DNA of 6,659 nucleotides from NCBI GenBank assembly GCA_902488725.1, contig CABTXO010000095.1, positions 1 through 6,659 of the forward strand. The letters are read 5' to 3'. This document shows positions 1 to 5,712 of the stretch, piece by piece. The stretch's first letter is position 1, and the number at the start of each line of letters is the position of its first letter. The stretch comes from an uncultured Bacteroidales bacterium. GTDB taxonomy: Bacteria > Bacteroidota > Bacteroidia > Bacteroidales > UBA932. Made by a program: the position numbers and the translations under genes. The notes beneath the pieces were generated by a model. It ran no database searches. It saw only the letters and a list, made by a program, of their open reading frames with translations, and was not told where the DNA came from.

Positions 1-581
1 GCGTCTGCGAGTCCGTCCGCCTGTGCCTGCCGCAGAATTGCATTGGCCCGCTTCGAAATGGCCGACTCCTTGGAAGCAAGGGACCGGCGGATCTCCTGGA
101 GTTTGTCCGATGCGCTGTCCTTCACGTCTCCGAACCGGTCCAGGATGAGGTCGATCCGGCGCTGGACTTCCGGGAAGCTCTCGATCGGGGCGGTCATGCG
201 CTTGAGGTTGGGGTAGACCCCGTCCTTGATGCCGGAGAAGAACCGGGTCAGTTTCCGGACGGTTTCAACCAGGGTGCGAAGCTTGCCCAGCGCATGGAGG
301 TCGATGGAATATCCCTCCTTCTCCAACGGGCGCAGAAAGTCCAGGCAGTCGATGTAGCCGTTGGTCGGGAAACCCTCCTCGAACATCACGATCAGCCGCA
401 TCTCGTCGGTGAGGGAGAGCCGCTTGACAATTTCCTTGGGGTCGGTCGAGAAGGTTTCGTCCGCCACGCGGGCGGTGGCGTAGTCCGTGGAACAACGGTT
501 TGAAATCATCGTCCGGATCCGGTCGAATCCCAACTTGCTTTCCAGCCGCATGTCGATCAGGCTCCCGTTCTCTTCCATCAT
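1..581 (-). CDS. mutS2: MutS2 family protein, N-terminal part (cut by left edge)
   Basis: This is the first 193 codons of a MutS2 protein; the rest lies beyond the left edge. Reading the minus strand gives a start MMEENGSLIDMRLESKLGFD, followed by the family's typical N-terminal wording: CSTDYATARV near residue 30, LTDEMRLIVMFEEGFPTNGY near 57-76, and FLRPLEKEGYSIDLHALGKL near 82-101. The ATPase (Walker A), clamp and C-terminal Smr nuclease regions are not in view. MutS2 proteins are known as DNA-junction-binding ATPases that limit recombination, and in Bacillus subtilis as a factor acting on collided ribosomes; which role applies here cannot be seen. The start ATG at 581-579 overlaps the cdaA stop codon (ATGA), with a second in-frame ATG directly after it. 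AGGAGG lies at 600-595 inside cdaA, 13 bases ahead of the first ATG. It is probably expressed from the cdaA promoter by translational coupling. Confidence 0.9.
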   Translation of the reverse strand, partial: MMEENGSLIDMRLESKLGFDRIRTMISNRCSTDYATARVADETFSTDPKEIVKRLSLTDEMRLIVMFEEGFPTNGYIDCLDFLRPLEKEGYSIDLHALGKLRTLVETVRKLTRFFSGIKDGVYPNLKRMTAPIESFPEVQRRIDLILDRFGDVKDSASDKLQEIRRSLASKESAISKRANAILRQAQADGLAD

Positions 582-1474
582 TGTTCCGCGTCGGCCTCCT
601 GGTTCTGCGGTGTCGTTTCCGCCTGTTCCTCCTCTCCGTGCGCCTTCTCTTCCTCCGGGTGCGTCTTGGACTTGTCCACCGCGACCCCCAGCAGGATCTT
701 CAGTTCATTGATGTTGCTGATGGGGGTCAGCGTCCCGCTCTTGACGAAGGAGATGCCGCCCGTCTCCTCGGACACCACGATCACCTCGGCGTCAGTCTCT
801 TCCGAAATGCCGATCGCCGCCTTGTGGCGCATGCCGTACTGGGGGGGGATATCCTTCCGTTCGGTGATCGGGAGGGTGCAGCGGGCCGCCACGATGCGCT
901 TCCCGCTGATGATCATCGCTCCGTCGTGGAGGGGGGAGTTCTTGAAGAATATGTTCATGATGAGCCGGCGTCGGACCATTGCGTCCACCATGTCTCCGGT
1001 CTCGATCACGAAATCGAGCGACTCCTTTCCGGGGATCACGATCAGCGCACCGGTCCTGCTCTCGGACATGGCCCGGCAGGCCTCCGTCAGTTCGTTCACG
1101 GCCTCGTTCCCCATCTGGGTCTCCTTGATGCCGAAAAGTTTGTTGATAAACGCTCCGCCCTTGCCGGAGACACCGTAGCGGGAACCGAACTTGTTGAGGA
1201 AGTGCCGGATCTCAGGCTGGAAGATGATGATGAGCGCCAGCACGCCGACATCCAGGAAGGTGCCCAGCAGGGCGGACATCAGCCGCATGTTGAAGGCGGT
1301 CACGATCACCCGGAGCACGAAGAGCATCAGGATGGCGATGAAGATGTTCATGGCCGCGGATCCTTTGATCCACTTGAACATCAAATAGATGCTCGCCGCC
1401 ACCATCAGGATGTCGACAAGATCCGTGAACGAGAAGTTCAGAAATCCGAATATATTCAGCGCCAAAAAGTCCAT
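578..1474 (-). CDS. cdaA: Diadenylate cyclase CdaA (c-di-AMP synthase), membrane-bound
   Basis: CdaA joins two ATP molecules into cyclic di-AMP, a second messenger that in studied bacteria controls potassium and osmolyte balance and cell-wall homeostasis. The 298-residue protein has three hydrophobic segments near residues 17-35, 41-61 and 65-86, which should anchor it in the inner membrane, then a short linker and a DisA_N-type cyclase domain near 90-265. The domain contains the DGA motif (184-186, in SPLHDGAMII), and the second active-site motif reads RHK (216-218) where the family description is RHR. VSEETGGIS at 234-242 is also typical. The C-terminus (268-298) is a Glu-rich, low-complexity tail. 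In many Bacteroidota cdaA follows folP; here it is the first gene after a divergent promoter and leads into mutS2. GGAGGA abuts the ATG with no spacer, so it is probably not a working ribosome binding site. No other Met lies before residue 24, which supports this start. Confidence 0.95.
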   Translation of the reverse strand: MDFLALNIFGFLNFSFTDLVDILMVAASIYLMFKWIKGSAAMNIFIAILMLFVLRVIVTAFNMRLMSALLGTFLDVGVLALIIIFQPEIRHFLNKFGSRYGVSGKGGAFINKLFGIKETQMGNEAVNELTEACRAMSESRTGALIVIPGKESLDFVIETGDMVDAMVRRRLIMNIFFKNSPLHDGAMIISGKRIVAARCTLPITERKDIPPQYGMRHKAAIGISEETDAEVIVVSEETGGISFVKSGTLTPISNINELKILLGVAVDKSKTHPEEEKAHGEEEQAETTPQNQEADAEQ

Positions 1475-1497
1475 TCCTCCGGTCGTTTTCCGTCCTG

Positions 1498-1529
1498 CAA
1501 AGATAAGCAGACGGGCGGATATTCACAAA
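1498..1529 (-). promoter_or_regulatory. Bacteroidota-type promoter for cdaA-mutS2
   Basis: On the minus strand, TTTG at 1529-1526 is followed after 20 bases by TATCTTTG at 1505-1498. This fits the Bacteroidota housekeeping promoter (TTG near -33, TAnnTTTG near -7) in both elements and in spacing. Transcription should begin roughly around 1490-1493, leaving a leader of only about 16-20 bases before the cdaA ATG. This is a consensus match without experimental support. Confidence 0.65.
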
Positions 1530-1567
1530 GAATATGCAGGACAAAGGGTTAGGGATTGTTGAAAACC

Positions 1568-1598
1568 TTGTTAATTCCGAAAATTATCGGTATATTTG
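1568..1598 (+). promoter_or_regulatory. Bacteroidota-type promoter for the rplC-rpsC operon
   Basis: TTG at 1568-1570 is followed after 20 bases by TATATTTG at 1591-1598, an exact fit to the TAnnTTTG -7 element of the Bacteroidota primary sigma factor. Transcription should begin near 1603-1606, about 55 bases ahead of rplC. The imperfect palindrome CCGAAAATTATCGG (1577-1590) sits between the two elements and could be an operator or chance. The promoter explains how rplC can be the first gene of a unit although rpsJ is absent. Confidence 0.7.
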
Positions 1599-1602
1599 CA
1601 GC

Positions 1603-1658
1603 CCGCAAAACTGCGGAGTAAAGCGTAAAGCGTTTATAAACAATTAATTATCAAACCA
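1603..1658 (+). promoter_or_regulatory. Short AT-rich 5' leader of the ribosomal protein operon
   Basis: The stretch between the predicted transcription start and rplC begins with a small possible hairpin, CCGCA/TGCGG with an AAAC loop (1603-1616). It continues with a tandem 7-base repeat AAAGCGT (1620-1626 and 1627-1633) and then an A/T-rich, SD-free stretch up to the rplC ATG. The lack of SD and the A-rich run are usual for Bacteroidota starts. It is too short to hold a leader like the L4-binding S10 leader of E. coli. Any regulatory role is a guess. Confidence 0.35.
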
Positions 1659-2285
1659 ATGCCTGGATTAATTGGAAAGAAAATCGGAATGACTTCCGTT
1701 TTCGGTGCTGATGGAAAGAACATTCCATGCACCGTCATCGAGGCTGGTCCGTGTGTTGTCACGCAATTGCGTACGGTCGAAAAAGATGGTTATGCCGCCG
1801 TACAGCTTGCCTATGACGAAATCAAAGAAATACACACCAGCGCGCCTCTTCTGGGGCACTTCAAAAAGGCAGGAACCACACCCCGGCGCAAGCTCGTCGA
1901 ATTTCCGGCGGACTTCGGCGGGGAACTCAAACTGGGAGGCACCCTTTCCGTAGGCGACGTGTTCAAAGAAAGCGTCAAGTACGTGGATGTGGTCGGTACT
2001 TCCAAAGGTAAAGGTTTTCAGGGCGTCGTCCACCGCCATCACTTCCAGGGAGTCGGCGGAGCGACCCACGGACAGCACAACAGACTGCGCAAGCCGGGTT
2101 CTCTCGGTGCGTCTTCCTGGCCTTCCCGCGTCTTCCCCGGAATGCGCATGGGCGGCCACATGGGTGACGAACGGGTCAAGGTGACCAATCTCGAGGTTGT
2201 CAAGATCATCCCTGAAAACAACATTCTCGTCGTGAAAGGCTCTGTACCCGGGGCCAAAGGTTCTTATGTAACATTGGAGGTATAA
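1659..2285 (+). CDS. rplC: 50S ribosomal protein L3 (uL3)
   Basis: uL3 is an early-assembling protein of the large subunit; its extended loop reaches toward the peptidyl transferase centre. The 208-residue product has the usual length and opening ([15 protein letters not shown]), and the loop region near residues 115-172 carries [30 protein letters not shown] and [10 protein letters not shown], which are diagnostic. Where E. coli L3 has the GQNQTPG segment with the glutamine methylated by PrmB, this protein reads GASSWPS (150-156), so that modification is not expected. It is the first gene of the operon; rpsJ, which normally precedes it, is absent. There is no Shine-Dalgarno sequence before the ATG, only A/T-rich bases. 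The 3' end contains the GGAGG that serves rplD, four bases separating the two genes. Confidence 0.98.
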   Translation: MPGLIGKKIGMTSVFGADGKNIPCTVIEAGPCVVTQLRTVEKDGYAAVQLAYDEIKEIHTSAPLLGHFKKAGTTPRRKLVEFPADFGGELKLGGTLSVGDVFKESVKYVDVVGTSKGKGFQGVVHRHHFQGVGGATHGQHNRLRKPGSLGASSWPSRVFPGMRMGGHMGDERVKVTNLEVVKIIPENNILVVKGSVPGAKGSYVTLEV

Positions 2286-2289
2286 GGTT

Positions 2290-2922
2290 ATGGAATTGCC
2301 TGTTTTGAAAATTGACGGTACGCCTTCGGGTAAGACGGTCGTCCTCGACGAGAAGGTCTTCGGTGTCGAGCCGAACGATCACGCGATCTATCTGGATGTC
2401 ATTCAGCATCTGGCGAACCGTCGCCAGGGCACCGCGAAGACGAAGGACAGAAGCGAGGTCTCCTATTCCACCAAGAAGCAAGGTCGCCAGAAAGGCGGTG
2501 GCGGAGCGCGTCACGGCAGCTTGAAAGCCAACATCTATGTGGGCGGCGGCCGTGTGTTCGGTCCCGATCCCCGCATCTACCGGACGAAACTCAACAAGAA
2601 GGTGAAATCCCTGGCCCGTTTCTCCGCGCTCACATACAAGGCCCAGGAAAATGCAATCATTTTCGTGGAGCCGTTTGCCATGGATGCTCCCAAGACGAAG
2701 GAATTCATGCACATCCTTGATGCGATCAAGGCCGGCAGCAGGAAAATCCTCTTTGTCCTTCCGGAGAACTCCGACAACATTTATCTTTCATCACGCAACC
2801 TTCCGGAGGTCAAGGTCATCACGCTGAACGAACTGAACACCTACAACATCATGAACGCGGATTCACTCGTGCTCACCGATGGTATTCAGGATGTCCTCTC
2901 CGAAAGAGCCGCCAACCGTTAA
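2290..2922 (+). CDS. rplD: 50S ribosomal protein L4 (uL4)
   Basis: uL4 binds 23S rRNA domain I early in assembly, and its long loop lines the narrow part of the peptide exit tunnel. The product is 210 residues, a normal length. The extended loop spans about residues 43-95 and includes SYSTKKQGRQKGGGGARHGS and VGGGRVFGPDPR, which identify the family; the loop reads KGGGGAR where many homologues have KGTGxAR, a small local difference. The globular part follows, with the NTYNIMNADSLVLT segment close to the C-terminus. GGAGG at 2276-2280 lies nine bases before the ATG, an ideal Shine-Dalgarno spacing and notable in a phylum that mostly ignores this signal. In E. coli L4 represses its own operon through a leader; the short leader here gives no sign of that mechanism. 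Confidence 0.98.
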   Translation: MELPVLKIDGTPSGKTVVLDEKVFGVEPNDHAIYLDVIQHLANRRQGTAKTKDRSEVSYSTKKQGRQKGGGGARHGSLKANIYVGGGRVFGPDPRIYRTKLNKKVKSLARFSALTYKAQENAIIFVEPFAMDAPKTKEFMHILDAIKAGSRKILFVLPENSDNIYLSSRNLPEVKVITLNELNTYNIMNADSLVLTDGIQDVLSERAANR

Positions 2923-2934
2923 AAGAGCAAAGAG

Positions 2935-3225
2935 ATGGGAATATTATTGAAACCGATCGTAACCGAGAAGATGACGGCGGAGAGCGAAAAGTGGGGCCGC
3001 TACGGCTTCATCGTTGACCGCAAGGCGGACAAGCCGCAGATCAAGGATGCCGTCGAGCAGTTCTACAATGTGAAGGTGACGAAAGTCAACACCGTCAACT
3101 ACCACGGAAAAAGAAAATCCCGCTATTCCAAGACGGGCGTGCTCAGAGGCCGGATGAATCATTTCAAGAAGGCTTACGTCACGCTGGCGGAAGGCGACAA
3201 GATTGATTTTTACAGCAACATTTAA
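2935..3225 (+). CDS. rplW: 50S ribosomal protein L23 (uL23)
   Basis: uL23 sits at the exit of the peptide tunnel and is the docking site for trigger factor and the signal recognition particle. The 96-residue product has the compact bacterial form, beginning [14 protein letters not shown]. It holds the [20 protein letters not shown] helix region (25-44), the [18 protein letters not shown] strand with its basic loop, and a final [14 protein letters not shown]. It starts 12 bases after rplD; the purine-rich stretch before it (AAAGAG) is only a weak ribosome binding site. The stop codon overlaps the AAGGAGG that serves rplB. Confidence 0.97.
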   Translation: MGILLKPIVTEKMTAESEKWGRYGFIVDRKADKPQIKDAVEQFYNVKVTKVNTVNYHGKRKSRYSKTGVLRGRMNHFKKAYVTLAEGDKIDFYSNI

Positions 3226-3230
3226 GGAGG
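3224..3230 (+). promoter_or_regulatory. Strong Shine-Dalgarno site for rplB
   Basis: AAGGAGG overlaps the rplW stop codon and ends nine bases before the rplB ATG. It is a full-strength match to the 16S anti-SD sequence at the best spacing. rplD has a comparable GGAGG at 2276-2280 and rpsC an AGAGGAG at 4794-4800, while rplC, rpsS and rplV have none. Confidence 0.7.
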
Positions 3231-3239
3231 GACGACGCA

Positions 3240-4067
3240 ATGGCAATCAGAAAATTCAAGCCGGCAACGCCCGGCACGCGAAACATGGCGATCTCCGCAT
3301 TTGACGAGATCACCGCCAAGAAGCCTTACAAGCCTCTGTTGGAGCCCCTCAAAAGCACCGGTGGACGCAACAACACCGGTCAGATGACCGTCCGCTACCG
3401 CGGCGGCGGGCACAAGCGCATGTACCGCATCATCGACTTCCTGCGCAACAAGGACAACGTGAAGGCAACGGTTCTGACCATTGAATATGATCCGAACCGC
3501 AGCGCCCGCATCGCCCTTGTCGAGTACGAAGACGGCGAAAAGCGCTATATCATCGCCCCTGCCGGCATCAAGGTCGGTCAGATCGTCGAATCCGGTTCCG
3601 GAGTCGCTCCTGAACCGGGCAACGCTCTTCCGCTCGCCGAAATACCTGTCGGTACGCTCGTGCACAACATCGAGCTGCGTCCCGGCCAAGGTGCCGCCAT
3701 GGCACGTTCCGCCGGCACGTTCGCACAGCTCGCCGCCCGTGAAGGCAACCACGCCATTCTTCGTCTGCCTTCGGGCGAGACCCGCATGGTGCCGGTGTCC
3801 TGCCGCGCGACGGTCGGTACCGTTTCGAACGGCGATCATAATCTGGAGTCCTCCGGAAAGGCCGGCCGCAGCCGCTGGCTTGGCCGCAGGCCTCACAACC
3901 GTGGTGTCGTGATGAACCCTGTCGACCACCCGATGGGTGGTGGAGAAGGTCGTGCGTCCGGAGGTCACCCGCGTTCCCGCAAGGGTCTGCCTGCAAAGGG
4001 CTACAAGACGCGCAATCCGAAGGCTACGTCCAACAGGTTCATCATCGAGAGAAGAAAGAAGAAGTAG
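3240..4067 (+). CDS. rplB: 50S ribosomal protein L2 (uL2)
   Basis: uL2 is needed for joining of the subunits and lies next to the peptidyl transferase centre. The 275-residue protein matches the family length and both domains: the N-terminal OB-like part contains [20 protein letters not shown] (41-60), and the C-terminal SH3-like part contains [16 protein letters not shown] (145-160). The tail holds [20 protein letters not shown]. His230 in VDH corresponds to the conserved histidine known as His229 in E. coli; the next position reads Met instead of the E. coli His, which I believe is normal in Bacteroidota. The protein ends in the basic run RRKKK expected for rRNA binding. It follows rplW by 14 bases behind a strong Shine-Dalgarno site, ends in TAG, and is followed by a 25-base A/T-rich gap. 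Confidence 0.98.
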   Translation: MAIRKFKPATPGTRNMAISAFDEITAKKPYKPLLEPLKSTGGRNNTGQMTVRYRGGGHKRMYRIIDFLRNKDNVKATVLTIEYDPNRSARIALVEYEDGEKRYIIAPAGIKVGQIVESGSGVAPEPGNALPLAEIPVGTLVHNIELRPGQGAAMARSAGTFAQLAAREGNHAILRLPSGETRMVPVSCRATVGTVSNGDHNLESSGKAGRSRWLGRRPHNRGVVMNPVDHPMGGGEGRASGGHPRSRKGLPAKGYKTRNPKATSNRFIIERRKKK

Positions 4068-4092
4068 TTAAACGGAATTAAATTGTAAGATT

Positions 4093-4362
4093 ATGAGTCG
4101 TTCATTAAGAAAAGGTCCCTACATTCAGGAAGCCCTGGAGAAAAGAATTCTTGCTATGAATGATGGCAGCAGGAAGAAGGAGGTCGTCAAGACCTGGTCC
4201 CGCGCCAGCATGATTTCTCCTGACTTTGTCGGACACACCGTCGCCGTTCATAATGGAAACAAGTTCATTCCTGTTTACATTACGGAGAACATGGTGGGTC
4301 ACAAGCTTGGCGAATTTGCGCCGACCAGAACTTTCAGAGGTCATTCGGGCAACAATAAGTAA
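4093..4362 (+). CDS. rpsS: 30S ribosomal protein S19 (uS19)
   Basis: uS19 lies in the head of the small subunit, pairs with S13, and contacts the A-site tRNA region and the subunit bridge. The 89-residue product has the expected length and begins [19 protein letters not shown]. The RNA-binding core is visible in [23 protein letters not shown] (33-55) and the signature [22 protein letters not shown] (63-84). The ATG is preceded by an A/T-rich stretch without a Shine-Dalgarno sequence. Translation ends in two consecutive in-frame TAA codons, a safe stop before rplV 21 bases on. Confidence 0.98.
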   Translation: MSRSLRKGPYIQEALEKRILAMNDGSRKKEVVKTWSRASMISPDFVGHTVAVHNGNKFIPVYITENMVGHKLGEFAPTRTFRGHSGNNK

Positions 4363-4383
4363 TAAAGCAAAAGAAATTTCATT

Positions 4384-4809
4384 ATGGGAGCTCGTAAAAG
4401 ACTGATGGCCGAAAAGATCAAGGAAGCCAAGAAAAATACATCGTTCGCAAAGCTGAACAACGTGCCTACTTCCCCGCGCAAGATGCGCCTTGTCGCTGAC
4501 ACCGTCCGGGGAGTGGAAGTCAACCATGCACTCGACCTGCTGCACTTCAGCAGGCGGGAGGCATCTGTCCGCCTTGAAAAACTCCTCCGCAGCGCGATTG
4601 CCAACTGGGAAGCGAAGAATCAGGAGAACAGCAAAGAACTGGACAACGGCAACGTCTACGTCAAGACCATCATGGTCGGCGAAGGCCGTACGATCAAGCG
4701 TGTCCGCCCGATGCCGCAGGGCCGTGCGGGCCGGATCCGCAAGCGTTCCAACCATGTGACCGTCGTCCTGGATGTCAAGAAACCCACAACATCAGAGGAG
4801 AATAAGTAA
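4384..4809 (+). CDS. rplV: 50S ribosomal protein L22 (uL22)
   Basis: uL22 spans the large subunit and its long beta-hairpin lines the exit tunnel opposite L4; changes in that hairpin give macrolide resistance in other bacteria. The 141-residue product begins [15 protein letters not shown], the extended N-terminus typical of Bacteroidota. It continues with [18 protein letters not shown] (26-43), the helix [11 protein letters not shown] (66-76), and the hairpin ending [21 protein letters not shown] (107-126). The final 15 residues are a polar tail ([10 protein letters not shown]). No obvious deletion or insertion in the hairpin tip is seen, but I cannot judge point resistance changes by eye. 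There is no Shine-Dalgarno sequence before the ATG. One base separates its stop from the rpsC ATG, and its 3' end carries the AGAGGAG that serves rpsC. Confidence 0.98.
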   Translation: MGARKRLMAEKIKEAKKNTSFAKLNNVPTSPRKMRLVADTVRGVEVNHALDLLHFSRREASVRLEKLLRSAIANWEAKNQENSKELDNGNVYVKTIMVGEGRTIKRVRPMPQGRAGRIRKRSNHVTVVLDVKKPTTSEENK

Positions 4810-4810
4810 T

Positions 4811-5599
4811 ATGGGACAGAAAACAAATCCTATTTCTAACAGAATCGGTATCACCCGTGGTTGGGACTCTAACTGGTGCGGTGGTAACTATGCGGAGAAG
4901 ATCGCGGAGGACTATGAGATCCGCAAGTATCTCATGAGCCGTCTGGCCAAAGCCAGCATTTCCAAGATTGTCATCGAACGTACCCTCAAGCTCATTACCG
5001 TGACGATCCATGCCGCAAGGCCCGGATTCATCATCGGCAAAGGCGGACAGGAAGTCGACAAGCTGAAGGAAGAGCTGAAGAAGGTCACGAAGAAGGACGT
5101 CCAGATCAACATCTTCGAGATCAAGCGTCCGGAAGTGGATGCGCACATCGTCGCGGACAGCATTGCCCGTCAGATCGAAGGCCGCGTCTCCTACAGAAGG
5201 GCGATCAAGATGGCCATCGCTTCGACCATGCGCGTCGGTGCGGAGGGCATCAAGGTTCAGATCGCCGGCCGCGTGGGCGGAGCCGAAATGGCCCGCAGCG
5301 AGATGTTCAAGGAAGGACGTACGCCGCTCCACACGTTCCGCGCGGACATCGACTACGCACTGGCCGTCGCCAGCACGAAGGTCGGCGCCCTCGGAATCAA
5401 GGTGTGGATCATGAACGGTGAGCGTTACGGCAAGCAGGACCTCAGTCCGAACGCCGGAACCGCCGCCAACGCCCAGAGCGGACCTCGCGTCCCGCGCGGA
5501 GACCGTGGCGACCGTCGTGACCGTCGTGACCGCAGAGACCGTGACGACCGTCGCGGTGGCCGCGGCCGCGGACCCCGCCGTGACCGCAACGCCGAGTAA
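4811..5599 (+). CDS. rpsC: 30S ribosomal protein S3 (uS3) with Arg/Asp/Gly-rich tail
   Basis: uS3 lies at the mRNA entry of the small subunit and, with S4 and S5, forms the mRNA-unwinding site. The 262-residue product starts [23 protein letters not shown] type II KH domain follows, with the GKGG loop at 76-79 in [23 protein letters not shown] (127-135) contains the arginines and lysine that match the E. coli helicase residues, and the C-terminal domain has [23 protein letters not shown] (153-175). After about residue 215 comes a tail that becomes almost purely Arg, Asp and Gly (226-258), encoded by a tandem 9-bp repeat. An upstream in-frame ATG at 4772 was rejected because it lies inside rplV and adds residues foreign to S3; AGAGGAG at 4794-4800 fits the 4811 start. 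rplP, which normally follows, is absent. Confidence 0.98.
   Translation: MGQKTNPISNRIGITRGWDSNWCGGNYAEKIAEDYEIRKYLMSRLAKASISKIVIERTLKLITVTIHAARPGFIIGKGGQEVDKLKEELKKVTKKDVQINIFEIKRPEVDAHIVADSIARQIEGRVSYRRAIKMAIASTMRVGAEGIKVQIAGRVGGAEMARSEMFKEGRTPLHTFRADIDYALAVASTKVGALGIKVWIMNGERYGKQDLSPNAGTAANAQSGPRVPRGDRGDRRDRRDRRDRDDRRGGRGRGPRRDRNAE
5501..5554 (+). repeat. Six tandem 9-bp GACCG-start units inside the rpsC tail
   Basis: Six consecutive 9-base units beginning at 5501, 5510, 5519, 5528, 5537 and 5546 all start with GACCG; the second and third are identical (GACCGTCGT). The period is in frame, so the units encode the tripeptides [15 protein letters not shown] and DRR. Gain or loss of a unit would change the tail length without breaking the gene. 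Confidence 0.9.
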
Positions 5600-5620
5600 G
5601 GAATATTCATTACCGCTTTT

Positions 5621-5655
5621 GACAAGGCCGGAACCCGCAACGTTCCGGCCTTGTC
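5621..5655. terminator. Perfect 14-bp inverted repeat after rpsC
   Basis: GACAAGGCCGGAAC (5621-5634) and GTTCCGGCCTTGTC (5642-5655) pair perfectly around a seven-base loop, 21 bases after the rpsC stop and in the gap between convergent genes. Neither strand has a proper T-run after the stem, so on its own it is not a textbook intrinsic terminator. It could end or stabilise the 3' end of the ribosomal transcript, or serve the response regulator transcript from the other side. Confidence 0.6.
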
Positions 5656-5678
5656 TGTTGCCGGCCCATGCCGCCTGT

Positions 5679-5712
5679 CAGTCAATGCCTCCGGGGGCGA
5701 CTGCTATTTTTT
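5679..5712 (+). terminator. Candidate intrinsic terminator overlapping the response regulator 3' end
   Basis: CAGTC (5679-5683) pairs with GACTG (5699-5703); inside, after a three-base bulge, GCCT pairs with GGGC (one G-U pair) around a CCGG tetraloop. The stem is followed by CTA and six T residues (5707-5712). On the plus strand this has the hairpin-plus-T-run form of an intrinsic terminator for the ribosomal operon. The T-run is also the complement of the two Lys codons and part of the stop of the convergent gene, so it may be coincidental. Confidence 0.4.

Noticed and set aside
500..1552. Long plus-strand open frame (350 codons) across the cdaA region
   Set aside because: It lies antisense to cdaA and mutS2, whose products are clearly recognisable. 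The translated product is rich in Arg, His and Asp with no known domain, as expected of a GC-rich shadow frame.
1475..1658. Possible hidden rpsJ, tRNA or small RNA gene in the divergent intergenic region
   Set aside because: No S10-like reading frame or tRNA cloverleaf is visible. The space is accounted for by two promoters and a short leader.
3222..3968. Minus-strand open frame of 248 codons over rplB
   Set aside because: It is antisense to a complete, highly conserved rplB, and the translation resembles no family I recognise.
4105..4755. Minus-strand open frame of 216 codons over rpsS and rplV
   Set aside because: It is antisense to two complete ribosomal protein genes and has no recognisable domain.
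4772..4810. Earlier in-frame ATG for rpsC adding 13 residues
   Set aside because: The extra part overlaps rplV coding sequence and is not S3-like. The ATG at 4811 gives the standard MGQKTNP start with an SD site at a suitable distance.
5486..5578. Repeats in the rpsC tail as a possible CRISPR-like or regulatory array
   Set aside because: The units are 9 bp, contiguous without spacers and in frame with the protein, so they are a coding minisatellite.
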